33,889 nucleotides of DNA from Caldilineaceae bacterium (GCA_022821585.1 JAJEDI010000028.1:1-33889); one strand, 5' to 3'. Shown: positions 1 through 7,845, counted from the stretch's first letter. Program-made: numbers and translations. Notes: generated from the sequence alone by a model not told the origin.

Positions 1-1
1 C

Positions 2-196
2 GGCCCCGAAGCAGTCGAGGCCTATCTCGATGCCCTCGACAACTTCATCTTCACGCCGCAGCTCCCCGGCGTCCTCGAATGGTTCGGCGAGATCAAGATC
101 CTCTGGGGCGACGTGCTGCGCTGCGAGGTAAGCGTCGAAGAACAGGTCGCCATCGTCGACCAGAAGACCGACGAAATCCTGGCCGCACACGCCTGA
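2..196 (+). CDS. ABC sugar-binding protein, C-terminal end (copy 1, cut by window edge)
   Basis: The 5' part lies outside the window. The 64 visible residues match the C-terminus of the complete family-1 extracellular solute-binding protein at 7846-9195 almost residue for residue; both share LPGVLEWFGEIKI and end in TDEILAAHA. The mature protein would be a membrane-anchored lipoprotein outside the cytoplasmic membrane that delivers a carbohydrate ligand to the two permeases encoded just downstream. The ligand cannot be read from the sequence. Truncation is due only to the window edge. Confidence 0.85.
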   Translation, partial: GPEAVEAYLDALDNFIFTPQLPGVLEWFGEIKILWGDVLRCEVSVEEQVAIVDQKTDEILAAHA

Positions 197-211
197 TACC
201 TTCCGCACAAC

Positions 212-251
212 AGTGGATAGTGGCTCGCAATAACGCGCGCCACTATCCACT
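212..251 (+). promoter_or_regulatory. Perfect 13-bp hairpin between binding-protein and permease genes (copy 1)
   Basis: Bases 212-224 (AGTGGATAGTGGC) are the exact reverse complement of 239-251, with a 14-base loop. It starts 15 bases after the binding-protein stop. The same arms occur at the same place in copy 2 (9211-9251). No U-tract follows, so I infer an mRNA-stabilising or attenuating hairpin that raises binding protein over permease output, as is known for maltose-type operons. The right arm runs on into a heptamer array. Confidence 0.6.
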
Positions 252-275
252 TCTCACTATTCACCACTCTCTATC
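241..275. repeat. Heptamer (STRR-like) array
   Basis: Five consecutive 7-base units share a pyrimidine-rich CAC/CTC-type theme, for example CACTATC then CACTTCT, without spacers. The same 7-base periodicity recurs at 9241-9254, 15252-15286, 19543-19577, 24195-24215, 27145-27179 and 29644-29671. Confidence 0.6.
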
Positions 276-289
276 CTCCTGGATCGCCG

Positions 290-1204
290 ATGCAGACCCC
301 CAGGACAGTTGCGCCGAATATCAGTTGGGCCAGGCTGAGGCCGCACATCGTCGGCTGGGCCTTCATCTCCCCCTGGCTGGTCAGCTTCAGCTTCCTGATG
401 GTCTACCCCTTCATCGCCTCCTTCGTCCTCAGCTTTACCCGCTACCAGCTGATCGGCGAGGCGCAGTTCATCGGCTTTGAAAACATCCAGCGCATGCTCT
501 TCGAGGACGAAAGGGTCGCCGACGCCCTGCGCGTCACCTTTACCTATGTCCTCCTCACCGTCCCCGCCGGCACCGCCATCAGCGTCCTCGTCGCCATCCT
601 GCTCAATCAGAGCGTGCGCGGCATCCCCTTCTTCCGCACCTCCTTCTATATGCCCAGCGTCATCGGCGGTGTCGGCCTCGCGCTGTTGTGGACGACCATC
701 CTCGCCAAGAACGGGCCTATCAACGCCGCGCTCGGCTTGGTTGGGATCGAGGGACCGAACTGGCTCTTTGATACCGCCTGGGCGCTGCCTTCCCTGGCGC
801 TCAAAGCCATCGCAACCGCCGGCGCCGCCATGCTCATCATCCTCGCCGCCCTGCAAGGCGTGCCCCAGCATCTCTATGAAGCCGTCGAACTCGACGGCGG
901 CGGCGAATGGGCCAAATTCTGGCACGTAACCCTGCCCCAGATCTCGCCCGCTATCTTCTACAACGTCATCGTTACCACGATCGGCGTCATGCAATCATTT
1001 GTCGAGGCCTTCATCATGACCAATGGCGGCCCCGGCACCGCCACCCTCTTCTACGGCCTCTATCTCTATCGCCAGGCCTTTGAGTTTTACCGCATGGGCT
1101 ACGCCTCCGCCCTCGCCTGGATGATGTTCCTCATCATCCTCGCCCTGACCATCGTCAACTTCCGTGTCGCCCGCTACTGGGTCTACTACGAGGGTGAGGA
1201 GTAG
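290..1204 (+). CDS. ABC sugar transporter permease, MalF/UgpA type (copy 1)
   Basis: Inner-membrane subunit of a carbohydrate ABC importer, 304 aa, normal for the family. Hydrophobic segments begin at about residue 25 (VGWAFISPWLVSFSFLMVYPF) and recur through to the C-terminus. The EAA-type loop that docks the ATPase is visible as EAVELDGGGEWAKFW followed by HVTLP at about residues 197-216. No ATPase gene lies in the cassette, so a shared MsmX/UgpC-like ATPase elsewhere is inferred. The start is preceded by a poor ribosome site, but the copy 2 gene begins with the same MQT at the same position. The stop lies 7 bases before the next gene. Confidence 0.95.
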   Translation: MQTPRTVAPNISWARLRPHIVGWAFISPWLVSFSFLMVYPFIASFVLSFTRYQLIGEAQFIGFENIQRMLFEDERVADALRVTFTYVLLTVPAGTAISVLVAILLNQSVRGIPFFRTSFYMPSVIGGVGLALLWTTILAKNGPINAALGLVGIEGPNWLFDTAWALPSLALKAIATAGAAMLIILAALQGVPQHLYEAVELDGGGEWAKFWHVTLPQISPAIFYNVIVTTIGVMQSFVEAFIMTNGGPGTATLFYGLYLYRQAFEFYRMGYASALAWMMFLIILALTIVNFRVARYWVYYEGEE

Positions 1205-1211
1205 TCGCGCC

Positions 1212-2087
1212 GTGTCCGTGCTGACCGCTTCCTGGACAAAGAGCAAGACCACCCAGCGCCGCCTGCGCGACCTGCTCGCCTATACCTTGTTGGCCGTCGG
1301 TTTTCTCTGGTTCATCTTCCCGCTTTTCTGGGTGATTATGAGTTCGCTCAAAACCTTTGAAGACTTCAATCAGATCCCGCTGCGCATCTTCCCTTCCGAA
1401 CTCTACCTGGGAAACTACCCCAGCGCCTGGAACAGCGTCCCCTTTGGCCGCTACTTTATCAACACCGCCATCATTGTCTCATTCTCCGTCGTTGGCGAAC
1501 TGATCAGCGCCTCCATCGTCGGCTTCGGCTTCTCCCGCCTCAAGTTCTGGGGCCGCAATTTCCTTTTCATGGTCCTCCTCAGCACCATGATGCTCCCCTT
1601 CTGGGTCGTCATTATTCCCCGCTTCCTCCTCTATAGAGATATCGGCTGGGTCGGCACCTGGCTGCCCCTCATTGTGCCCAGCTACTTCGCCAACCCTGTC
1701 TACGTCTTTCTCATGCGCCAGTTCTTCATGACCCTGCCGGCCGAGCTGGACGACGCCGCCAAAATCGACGGCTGCAATGAGTTGGGCATCTTCTGGCGCA
1801 TCCTCCTGCCGCTGACCAAACCGGTGCTGGCCACCATCGCCATCTTTTCCTTCATCAACGTATGGACCGACTTCGTCAAACAGGTCATCTACCTCAGCCA
1901 GGACAGCACCTACACCGTCGCCATAGGTCTCGCCTTCCTGCGCTGGCAGATCGCCCAGGGCGACCCCGTGCCCGGACTGCTGATGGCCGCCACCGTCTTC
2001 ACATCGCTGCCCATGATCGCGATCTTCTTTATCGGCCAGAAATATATGGTGCGCGGCATCGCGCTCACAGGACGCACCGGCACATGA
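1212..2087 (+). CDS. ABC sugar transporter permease, MalG type (copy 1)
   Basis: Second membrane subunit of the importer, 291 aa. The EAA-like ATPase-docking loop reads DDAAKIDGCNELGIFWRILLP at about residues 180-200. I chose the GTG at 1212 because it gives MSVLT, matching MSALT at the TTG start of the 291-residue copy 2 protein, and because GAGGGTGAGGAG lies just upstream. A longer in-frame start at 1164 would run back into the first permease. The stop overlaps the next start as ATGA, which implies translational coupling with the glycosidase-like gene. Confidence 0.95.
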   Translation: MSVLTASWTKSKTTQRRLRDLLAYTLLAVGFLWFIFPLFWVIMSSLKTFEDFNQIPLRIFPSELYLGNYPSAWNSVPFGRYFINTAIIVSFSVVGELISASIVGFGFSRLKFWGRNFLFMVLLSTMMLPFWVVIIPRFLLYRDIGWVGTWLPLIVPSYFANPVYVFLMRQFFMTLPAELDDAAKIDGCNELGIFWRILLPLTKPVLATIAIFSFINVWTDFVKQVIYLSQDSTYTVAIGLAFLRWQIAQGDPVPGLLMAATVFTSLPMIAIFFIGQKYMVRGIALTGRTGT

Positions 2088-3439
2088 TCGAGAATAGATA
2101 CCTGCTTCTGGATACCGCCCTCTGGGCGCAAGCCGATCATCTGACTGTTACCCCTGGGCAGGCGCGCAAAGCAAGCCAAAACCCTCTCTTCGGCGAAGAC
2201 CTGCCCTGGGAAGTCCGCCACGACAACCTCTACCCCAACGTGATCTTCGACCCGACCGACAACCTCTACAAGTGCTGGTACAACCCCTTCATCATCGACG
2301 TGGCCACTTCCGATACTCCGCCCGCACAGCGGGAACGCGGCGCCTATCGCGCTGCCCTTGACCGCGCCAGAGCCGCCGAACACGTCAGGAAGCACCGCGA
2401 GATGGGCGTCTGTTACGCCGTCTCCACCGACGGCATCCGCTGGGACAGGCCCGAGCTCGACCTGATCGAGTTCAACGGCTCCACCTGCAACAACCTCGTC
2501 ATGCGCGACGTCCACGGCGTCGGCGTAACCCTCGACCCCCACGATCCGGACCCCGCCGGCAGGTTCAAGGCCTTCATGGAGGGCGGCACAGCCAGGTCGC
2601 CCGACGGCCTGCACTGGTCCCCCATCCAGCCCTGCCCCGAGGTCGACGCCCGTTGGGATACCCACAACAATCTCTTCTGGGATGAACGCCACGGCAAGTA
2701 TGTCGGCATAACCCGCCTTTTTGACGGACGCCAGCGCACCGTCGGCCGCACCGAAAGCGAGGACTTCAAGACCTGGACGCGCGCGGTCGAGGTCCTCAGC
2801 GCCCTGCCCGACGAGCCGGACCGCCAGACCTACGCCCTGATCGCCTTCCCCTATGCGCAGCTCTACCTCGGCCTGCTGATGATGTTCGATACCGAGACAG
2901 ACCTGGTCGACTGCGAACTGGCCTGGAGCCGTGACACCGTGCAATGGGAGCGCATCTCACCGGGGACGCCCCTGATCGAACGCGGCGCGGAGGGCAGCTT
3001 CGACTGGGGCTGCGTCTACGCGGCGGCCTACCCGTTCCTCAAGGACGGGCGCCTGCAGCTCTATTACGGCGGTAGCGACGGCCCCCACACCGACTGGCGC
3101 TCCGCCTATCTGGGGCTGGCCACGCTGCGCCCGGACGGGTTTGCCGGGATGACGCCGGCCAGCAAGACGCAGACCGCCTCACTCGTCACGCAGCCTGTAC
3201 GGTGCAGCGGACGTCAACTCCACCTCAGCGCCGACGCCGACAGCGGTCAGGTCAGAGCGGCGCTCGCCGCTGTCGATGGCAAAAGCCTCGCCGATTCAAT
3301 CCCGGTCCAGACCGATGTTACCGATCTCCCCCTGCAATGGCGCGACGGCCAGGACCTGGCCGCGCTGGTGGGCCAAGATATTCAGCTTATCTTCGAACTG
3401 CGGGAAGCGACGCTCTATTCCTTCTCTTTCAGCGATTAA
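2084..3439 (+). CDS. Beta-propeller glycosidase-like protein (copy 1, intact)
   Basis: Cytoplasmic 451-aa protein without a signal peptide, translationally coupled to the permease by an ATGA overlap. Repeated blade-like motifs (FDPTDNLYKCWYNPF, DPDPAGRFKAFMEGG, WDERHGKYVGITR, LQLYYGGSDGPHTDW) suggest the five-bladed propeller fold of GH32/GH43/GH68/GH130-type enzymes, with a C-terminal beta-rich domain from about residue 350. I cannot assign the three catalytic acids or a GH family. Placement after an importer suggests it cleaves the imported oligosaccharide or glycoside. Its copy 2 counterpart (11107-11556) is a pseudogene, so this is the only working version in the window. Confidence 0.75.
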   Translation: MIENRYLLLDTALWAQADHLTVTPGQARKASQNPLFGEDLPWEVRHDNLYPNVIFDPTDNLYKCWYNPFIIDVATSDTPPAQRERGAYRAALDRARAAEHVRKHREMGVCYAVSTDGIRWDRPELDLIEFNGSTCNNLVMRDVHGVGVTLDPHDPDPAGRFKAFMEGGTARSPDGLHWSPIQPCPEVDARWDTHNNLFWDERHGKYVGITRLFDGRQRTVGRTESEDFKTWTRAVEVLSALPDEPDRQTYALIAFPYAQLYLGLLMMFDTETDLVDCELAWSRDTVQWERISPGTPLIERGAEGSFDWGCVYAAAYPFLKDGRLQLYYGGSDGPHTDWRSAYLGLATLRPDGFAGMTPASKTQTASLVTQPVRCSGRQLHLSADADSGQVRAALAAVDGKSLADSIPVQTDVTDLPLQWRDGQDLAALVGQDIQLIFELREATLYSFSFSD

Positions 3440-3454
3440 CCCCTTGTCCATATA

Positions 3455-3474
3455 GCGGGCAGTCTGCCGCCCGC
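3455..3474 (+). promoter_or_regulatory. GC hairpin between glycosidase-like gene and SDR
   Basis: GCGGGC at 3455-3460 pairs with GCCCGC at 3469-3474 around an 8-base loop. A slightly mismatched version sits at the same place in copy 2 (11572-11591). No T-run follows, so this is more likely a processing or attenuation hairpin than a full terminator. Confidence 0.35.
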
Positions 3475-3548
3475 GCCATCCCGCGAGATGCATGCCGCCA
3501 TCAGCGGGTGATTCTTGCACCATCGCCACCGAATATAAGGAGATACTC

Positions 3549-4403
3549 ATGGGAACGAGAATGGAAGGCAAAGTCGCCATCATCACCGGCGCAACCCTGG
3601 GCCTTGGCAAAGCCGGCGCGCTCGCGCTCGCCCGCGAAGGCGCCTCCGTCGTCATCTGCGACCGCGGCCGCACGCCGGAGAACTCGCAAAAGGTCCTCGC
3701 GCAGGCCGAAGGTCTCAGCGGCGAGATCGCCTACAAGCGCTGCGACGTCATGATCAAGGAGGACATCACAGCCCTGGTCCAGTTCACCGTGGAGCGCTAT
3801 GGACGCGTCGATGTTATGGTCAACAATGCCGTCATCGACAACCCGGGGGGCCTTTTGGAGGAAGTCACGCTCCAGGACTGGGAGGACGGTTTCATGTGCC
3901 ACGTGACCGCGCCGCTTCTCTTCTGCAAAGAGGTGGTCCCGCTCATGATCAAGCAGGGAGGCGGCAACATCATCAACGTCTCATCCGGTATCGCCCTTGC
4001 CGGCAGTCCCAGCATCTCGTCCTACGGCCCGGCCAAGGCCGCCATGATCAATTTCACCCAGCATCTGGCGGTTACCTATGGCCCCGACGGCATCCGCGCC
4101 AACACGATCACCCCCGCCCGTATGCTCACCGAAAAGAAATACGAGATGCTCGCCAACAATCCGGCCGCGGTCCGCACGCAGAAATTCGCCTACCCAATGG
4201 GCAGCCCCGCCCTGCCCGAACATGTGGCCGAAGTCATGCTGTTTCTGGCTTCAGATGAGTCCGTCGCCATCACCGGTCACAACCTGATCGCCGACGCCGG
4301 CAACACGGCATTCGGCCCCGGCGGCATGATCGGGCGGCTGGAGAAGGATCTGCGCGCCAGGTTGGAGGCCCAAGGTTCCGAGTGGCTGAAAGACGAAATG
4401 TAA
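3549..4403 (+). CDS. SDR-family NAD(P)-dependent oxidoreductase (copy 1)
   Basis: Classical short-chain dehydrogenase, 284 aa. The Rossmann motif TGATLGLG lies at residues 13-20, NNA at 92-94, the catalytic serine in NVSSG at 143-147, and YGPAK with Tyr159 and Lys163. It probably oxidises or reduces a sugar or polyol released by the neighbouring glycosidase-like enzyme; the substrate is inference. The ATG at 3549 follows AAGGAG and matches the start of the copy 2 protein (11666), which is nearly identical over most of its length. The C-terminal tail (about residues 262-284) is more charged and variable than the core. Confidence 0.93.
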   Translation: MGTRMEGKVAIITGATLGLGKAGALALAREGASVVICDRGRTPENSQKVLAQAEGLSGEIAYKRCDVMIKEDITALVQFTVERYGRVDVMVNNAVIDNPGGLLEEVTLQDWEDGFMCHVTAPLLFCKEVVPLMIKQGGGNIINVSSGIALAGSPSISSYGPAKAAMINFTQHLAVTYGPDGIRANTITPARMLTEKKYEMLANNPAAVRTQKFAYPMGSPALPEHVAEVMLFLASDESVAITGHNLIADAGNTAFGPGGMIGRLEKDLRARLEAQGSEWLKDEM

Positions 4404-4446
4404 ACGTCAGATGGATCGCGCCCGAAATGTGCGCGCGGGAGGAACC

Positions 4447-5892
4447 ATGGCCCTCATCAACATCGCATCAGACAAGCAACTCTTTGCCGACAACTACCTG
4501 ATCGAGAGCCTCAAGGACGCCAGGCAGGTGATGAACCCGGCCAAAAAACTGGAGAGCAACCCCATTCTCTGGCCGGAAAAACCCTGGGAAGGGGATTACC
4601 TGGGCGTGAGCGACGTCTGGTTCGACCACGCCGACCAGGTCTTCAAGATGTTCTACCGCCCCGCCACGCACAGAGCCTACCTGACTCCGGACGGCACGCT
4701 GGCAGCCGACGCGCCCACAGACGACGACCCGATTACCGCCTGCCTGGCCCTCTCGGACGATGGCATCAATTGGGAAAGGCCGGACCTGGGCCTGGTCGAG
4801 TATCAGGGCTCAAAAAAGAACAATCTTCTTCCCGAAGATGCCTTCATGCCCTACTTCTTCCAGGACCTGCACGAAGAGGACCCGCGCAAACGCTACAAGG
4901 GCCTGATCCGGACCGGTTCGACGACCACCACGATGACGTTCGACCTCTACTACTCGCCCGACAGCCTCAACTGGACGCCCTGCGAACACAACCCCGTCAT
5001 CGACACTGCGCCCCGCATCGGCCGCTGGGGGCCGACCAAATTTATGGGCTGGGACCCCATCCGCCAGGTCTATGCAGCCCACATGGAGAACTGCCACCAC
5101 CGGCGCTGCCCCCATGACAAGCGCCTCATCGGCCGCGCCGAAAGCCCCGACATGGTCCACTGGAGCGACCCGGAAACGATCCTCATGCCCGACGAGCAGG
5201 ACCCGCCCGACACCGAATTCTACGTCATGCCGGTCATCGTTTACGCCGGACTCTATGTCGGCCTGCCCTGGATCTTCCGCACCAACGACTCCACGCACCA
5301 CCCCGAGCTGGTCTTCAGTCGCAACGGCATCCACTACGAACGCAACTACCGGGAGCCGTTCATCCAGCGCGGCGCGCACAGCGGGGAGTATGACGCCTCC
5401 TGTGTCTACAACCTCGAGCCCCTTGTCCACAACGACCGCATCTACACCTATTTTACGGGTTCCAACTGGCGCTCATATCGTACTCTGTTGGAGCTGGGCG
5501 ATCGCGGCGTCGGCGCGATCGGCGTCGCCGAAACGCCGCTCGACGGCTTTGTGGCAGTGGAGGGAAAGAAGCGGGGATACAGCGAGATGGTCACGCGGTC
5601 CTTCGGTTTCGCCGGCCGCCACCTGCGCCTCAACCTGCAAGCGCACCTCGCCGATGACGTCCTGCCCAACGAGTGCGAGGTGCGGGTCGCGCTCCTGACG
5701 CCCAATCACCAGCCACTGCCCGGCTTCGGCTTCGAGGACGCCGACCCCATCACGACCACCAACCAAGCCCACCTGGTCTCGTGGCAGGGACGTACCGACC
5801 TGAGCGAACTGGCCGGCGGCCCGATCAAGCTGCATTTCTATTTCAGAAACGCCAAACTGTTCGCCTTCCAGTTCGTAGACCCCGCCGAATAG
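4447..5892 (+). CDS. Second beta-propeller glycosidase-like protein (copy 1 only)
   Basis: A 481-aa cytoplasmic protein distantly related to the 2084-3439 product. They share an N-terminal LFADNYLIE/LLLDTALWA-like opening, a -PDGINWERPDL-type blade motif, a -DPRKRYKGLI- segment parallel to DPAGRFKAF, and a conserved late blade with a YDASCVYNLEPL / FDWGCVYAAAYP pair. The same glycosidase-like propeller fold is inferred. GGGAGGAACC immediately precedes the ATG at 4447. It lies 43 bases after the SDR stop. Copy 2 has no trace of it: homology between the copies resumes exactly at the PhyH stop codon. A CHHRRCPHDKR segment (about residues 217-227) is unusual and might bind metal; that is a guess. 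Confidence 0.75.
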   Translation: MALINIASDKQLFADNYLIESLKDARQVMNPAKKLESNPILWPEKPWEGDYLGVSDVWFDHADQVFKMFYRPATHRAYLTPDGTLAADAPTDDDPITACLALSDDGINWERPDLGLVEYQGSKKNNLLPEDAFMPYFFQDLHEEDPRKRYKGLIRTGSTTTTMTFDLYYSPDSLNWTPCEHNPVIDTAPRIGRWGPTKFMGWDPIRQVYAAHMENCHHRRCPHDKRLIGRAESPDMVHWSDPETILMPDEQDPPDTEFYVMPVIVYAGLYVGLPWIFRTNDSTHHPELVFSRNGIHYERNYREPFIQRGAHSGEYDASCVYNLEPLVHNDRIYTYFTGSNWRSYRTLLELGDRGVGAIGVAETPLDGFVAVEGKKRGYSEMVTRSFGFAGRHLRLNLQAHLADDVLPNECEVRVALLTPNHQPLPGFGFEDADPITTTNQAHLVSWQGRTDLSELAGGPIKLHFYFRNAKLFAFQFVDPAE

Positions 5893-5906
5893 GCGGCGGG
5901 CAGAAT

Positions 5907-6323
5907 TCAGTTCCAGCTGCCGATGAAGTCTTCGAAAGTGAAATCGGCCGGCATCTCGTTGAAAAAGTAGCGCATCGGCCGCGCCTGGAAACCGGGCGCG
6001 AAATGCTCGTCCACTGTGAAGCGGTCGGCGACGCTCAACAATTGGCGGCCTACCCCCAACGTACTCTCCTGCAGGCAAATCTCGACCGTGCTAGCCGTTG
6101 CTTCGACGATCAGGTTGTTGTAAGAGACCGGGCGCGGCTACGGGCGTGTTTCCAAATCGCCGCCAGGCGGGTCGTCCGGACCCCGCTCCTGCGCCCAGAT
6201 TCTCCTCCGCCTTCCGACCAGGGTTTCAAAGTCGGTCCGCAGCTGCTCCAACCGGGCCGGCGGGGTGACCTCTCGCAGGGCGAGATACCCTAGCTCCATG
6301 AACTGCTCGCGGCTGACCTGCAT
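5907..6323 (-). pseudogene. PhyH-family oxygenase remnant (copy 1)
   Basis: Compared with the intact gene at 12524-13759, this starts identically (MQVSREQFMELGYL) and ends identically (DEHFAPGFQARPMRYFFNE). It has lost roughly 240 middle residues, joining LLSV directly to a DRFTVDEHFAP-like segment in frame. The lost part contains the HxD...H iron site, so no oxygenase activity is possible. There is also an in-frame TAG where copy 2 has CAG (ETRP-stop versus ETNAQ). An AGGGGGAACG ribosome site is still present upstream. Confidence 0.85.
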
Positions 6324-6416
6324 CGTTCGTTCCCCCTGTTCGCTTCCGTTCAGTGCGGCCGAAAACTTCTGCGACCCCATCTGCCCGGCACTTGCAAAAG
6401 CCTGAGTTGAACAGGA

Positions 6417-6444
6417 AGCCTCGGCAGTCTATTCTACCGGGGCT
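6417..6444 (-). terminator. Hairpin upstream of PhyH remnant (copy 1)
   Basis: AGCCTCGG (6417-6424) pairs with CCGGGGCT (6437-6444) allowing one G-T pair. It corresponds to the better-preserved hairpin at 13804-13827 in copy 2, where read on the minus strand it is followed by TTTCTTGTT. It probably ended transcripts of the small membrane gene. Confidence 0.45.
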
Positions 6445-6485
6445 CTTATACTACTGCGGCGTATTAGTCCAGCGATTCCCTCTGC

Positions 6486-6650
6486 GCCTAGCGCGTCTTT
6501 CTGGCCAAGGCGCTCATCCCGTTCCTGCAGAGAACAGACACAACCCCAAAGGCAGTCGCCACCTCAGGGCTCGCCAAGTACTCTGGCAACGCGAATCCGT
6601 CAAGCTGCCTGACCGCTCCCCGCCATCCAGACGGCGTCTGCTTGGACGAA
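6486..6650 (-). pseudogene. Remnant of small membrane-protein gene (copy 1)
   Basis: DNA similar to 13861-14060 of copy 2 is recognisable at both ends: AGAAAGACGCGC near the gene's 3' end, GGCGAGCCCTG in the middle and TGGATGG near the 5' side. About 45 bases are deleted between them and in-frame stops are present. The N-terminal third of the gene is gone. This is the third gene in the duplication to show an internal deletion. Confidence 0.6.
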
Positions 6651-6656
6651 TGTGCC

Positions 6657-6713
6657 TCGCCTCAGCAAGATTCGCTGGGCCAGGCTGAGACCACTCTTGG
6701 TCGGCTGGGCTAT
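6657..6713 (+). pseudogene. Scrap of a third MalF-type permease gene
   Basis: Plus-strand translation gives LSKIRWARLRPLLVGWAI, matching residues 11-28 of the copy 2 permease (LSRIRWAKLRPHLVGWAF). The match stops abruptly on both sides. It lies between the two cassettes and suggests that a further copy once existed or that the junction was rearranged. Confidence 0.7.
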
Positions 6714-6882
6714 TGTCTTAGGGCAATCTCGAACCTGAGATTTCCGGCTACGTTCGCCCACTTGGTTGACATAATGGCAAAAGCAGGTGCCGTCTAGTCG
6801 AAAACAGGCCTGTCCGTACTCTTTTCCGTCCGGAAATGGCAGAAAATCCGCTGTTGGAACAAAGCTCGCGATTGGCCTGGCT

Positions 6883-6940
6883 GGGTGCATCCCCAAGAGG
6901 GAGAACGTTGTCAGAAACCACCCCATTTTGGGACACACCC
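6883..6940. repeat. MITE-like inverted pair, 58 bp
   Basis: GGGTGCATCCC at 6883-6893 faces GGGACACACCC at 6930-6940; 9 of 11 bases pair as inverted repeats. The ends resemble those of the element at 29433-29536. No clear target duplication is visible. Confidence 0.4.
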
Positions 6941-6956
6941 ACCTGATTTTCGGGAG

Positions 6957-6985
6957 TTGACAGAAGAATTTCAACCATATATTGT
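6957..6985 (+). promoter_or_regulatory. Possible sigma70 promoter
   Basis: TTGACA at 6957-6962, a 17-base spacer, then TATTGT at 6980-6985. A perfect TATAAT at 6986-6991 is badly spaced. An inverted repeat AGCGAA/TTCGCT follows near 7015-7032. It may have driven a binding-protein operon before the IS5 relic came to lie downstream. Confidence 0.35.
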
Positions 6986-7081
6986 TATAATGACACAAAG
7001 GCCGAAGCGTTGAAGCGAATGAACGTTCGCTAAACGCTGCATTAGAAAACCAGAGACGAGTCAAGAGAGCGAATCCCTTCT

Positions 7082-7741
7082 AATCTTTAGAGCACAGAAC
7101 ATGTAGCAGGCGAAAACGCAATCGCTGTGCGACCCAATCTTGCAGAGGGCCGCGCGGCGTGCCATAAAATCGGGCGAGACGCAGTTTCTGCCGAGATCGG
7201 TGCGACGTTCGAGCAGCAGACAAGCACCATTGCGATCGAGAACGGAAGCGGACGTGACAAAAAGGGTCAACACCAGTCCCATTGTATCGCTCAGGATGTG
7301 TCGTTGGCATCCGCTGAGCCGCTTGCCGCCATCCAGGTCTCGTACTCCTGTGGGTGTGTAGCCAGTCGTGACCGTCTGACTATCCAACGGCGCCACGATG
7401 CCCGCAAGATGGGAGACTGTATCGTCCTGCCGGGTACCTGTATCGCCCGTCCTGCTGGCGCACTTCAGCCCGTAGCATGTCATGAGTCTGTGACAATGAC
7501 CATCCCCGGCTACTCGACTGAAGAAGGCATATGCGCTGCCGGCAACGCGGTTAGGTATTCGGCAGCGTGCGCCCTCAGACACACGACCCACAGCCAAATA
7601 GAAGACCTCGTTAACGACCTGACGCACATTCAGTCTGCGCGGTTTGGCCGCTGGAATTGGAACCTGGATCCGATTCCAGCAGCCGTCGGCCCAATCTGAT
7701 GGGAATCGTTGGGTATTCACAATCACACTGCTTTCCATCAT
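7082..7741 (-). pseudogene. Degenerate IS5-family transposase
   Basis: The minus-strand frame still reads about 220 residues with the IS5 layout: FPSDWADGCWNRI near the start, an LNVRQVVNEVFYL segment (family: RKYDLREVVNAIFYL), DSQTVTT (family DSQSVKTT, first catalytic Asp), then GGKRLSGCQRHILSDTMGL (family GKKVKGRKRHILVDTLGL). Many consensus residues are substituted, and the part carrying the second Asp and the Glu is missing, so it cannot transpose. Inverted ends are not recognisable. It separates the possible promoter at 6957 from the binding-protein gene at 7846. Confidence 0.75.
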
Positions 7742-7791
7742 TTGGCCGGCAACTGTTACCTTTCGAACAACCTCTGAAGGCAGTTACGTGG

Positions 7792-7810
7792 GGAAATGTA
7801 ACGCATTTCC
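7792..7810 (+). promoter_or_regulatory. Palindrome upstream of binding-protein gene, possible operator
   Basis: GGAAATG and CATTTCC are perfect 7-base inverted arms around TAACG, 36 bases before the ATG. It could be an operator for a LacI- or AraC-type regulator or a leader hairpin. The equivalent copy 1 sequence lies outside the window, so conservation cannot be tested here. Confidence 0.35.
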
Positions 7811-7845
7811 ATCCTTTCAACACAGATCCCAAGGAGGAAAAACCG

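Larger units (their letters stand above)
1..6650. repeat. Cassette copy 1 of a diverged tandem duplication
   Basis: Genes here recur in the same order and orientation at 7846-14154: binding protein, two permeases, glycosidase-like protein, SDR, opposite-strand PhyH and small membrane protein. Protein similarity is high; by eye the two MalG-type permeases differ at about 36 of 291 positions. Spacers are also related (13-bp hairpin after the binding protein, ATGA overlap before the glycosidase gene, a conserved hairpin upstream of PhyH). Copy 1 begins before the window. It uniquely carries a second glycosidase-like gene at 4447-5892, and its PhyH and membrane-protein genes are degenerate. The age of the duplication is inferred only from divergence. 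Confidence 0.9.

Noticed and set aside
2..196. Short binding-protein fragment as a pseudogene
   Set aside because: Truncation is caused by the window edge; the visible C-terminus is intact.
257..994. Long minus-strand frame over the first permease
   Set aside because: Antisense frame of a clear permease gene; composition is typical of high-GC shadow frames.
1910..2944. Long minus-strand frame of 344 codons over the glycosidase-like gene
   Set aside because: Low-complexity Gly/Val/Asp-rich shadow without motifs; the plus strand has conserved propeller motifs and translational coupling.
7127..7699. Plus-strand reading frame of about 190 codons
   Set aside because: It is the antisense of the degenerate IS5 transposase, which has family motifs on the minus strand; the plus frame has none.
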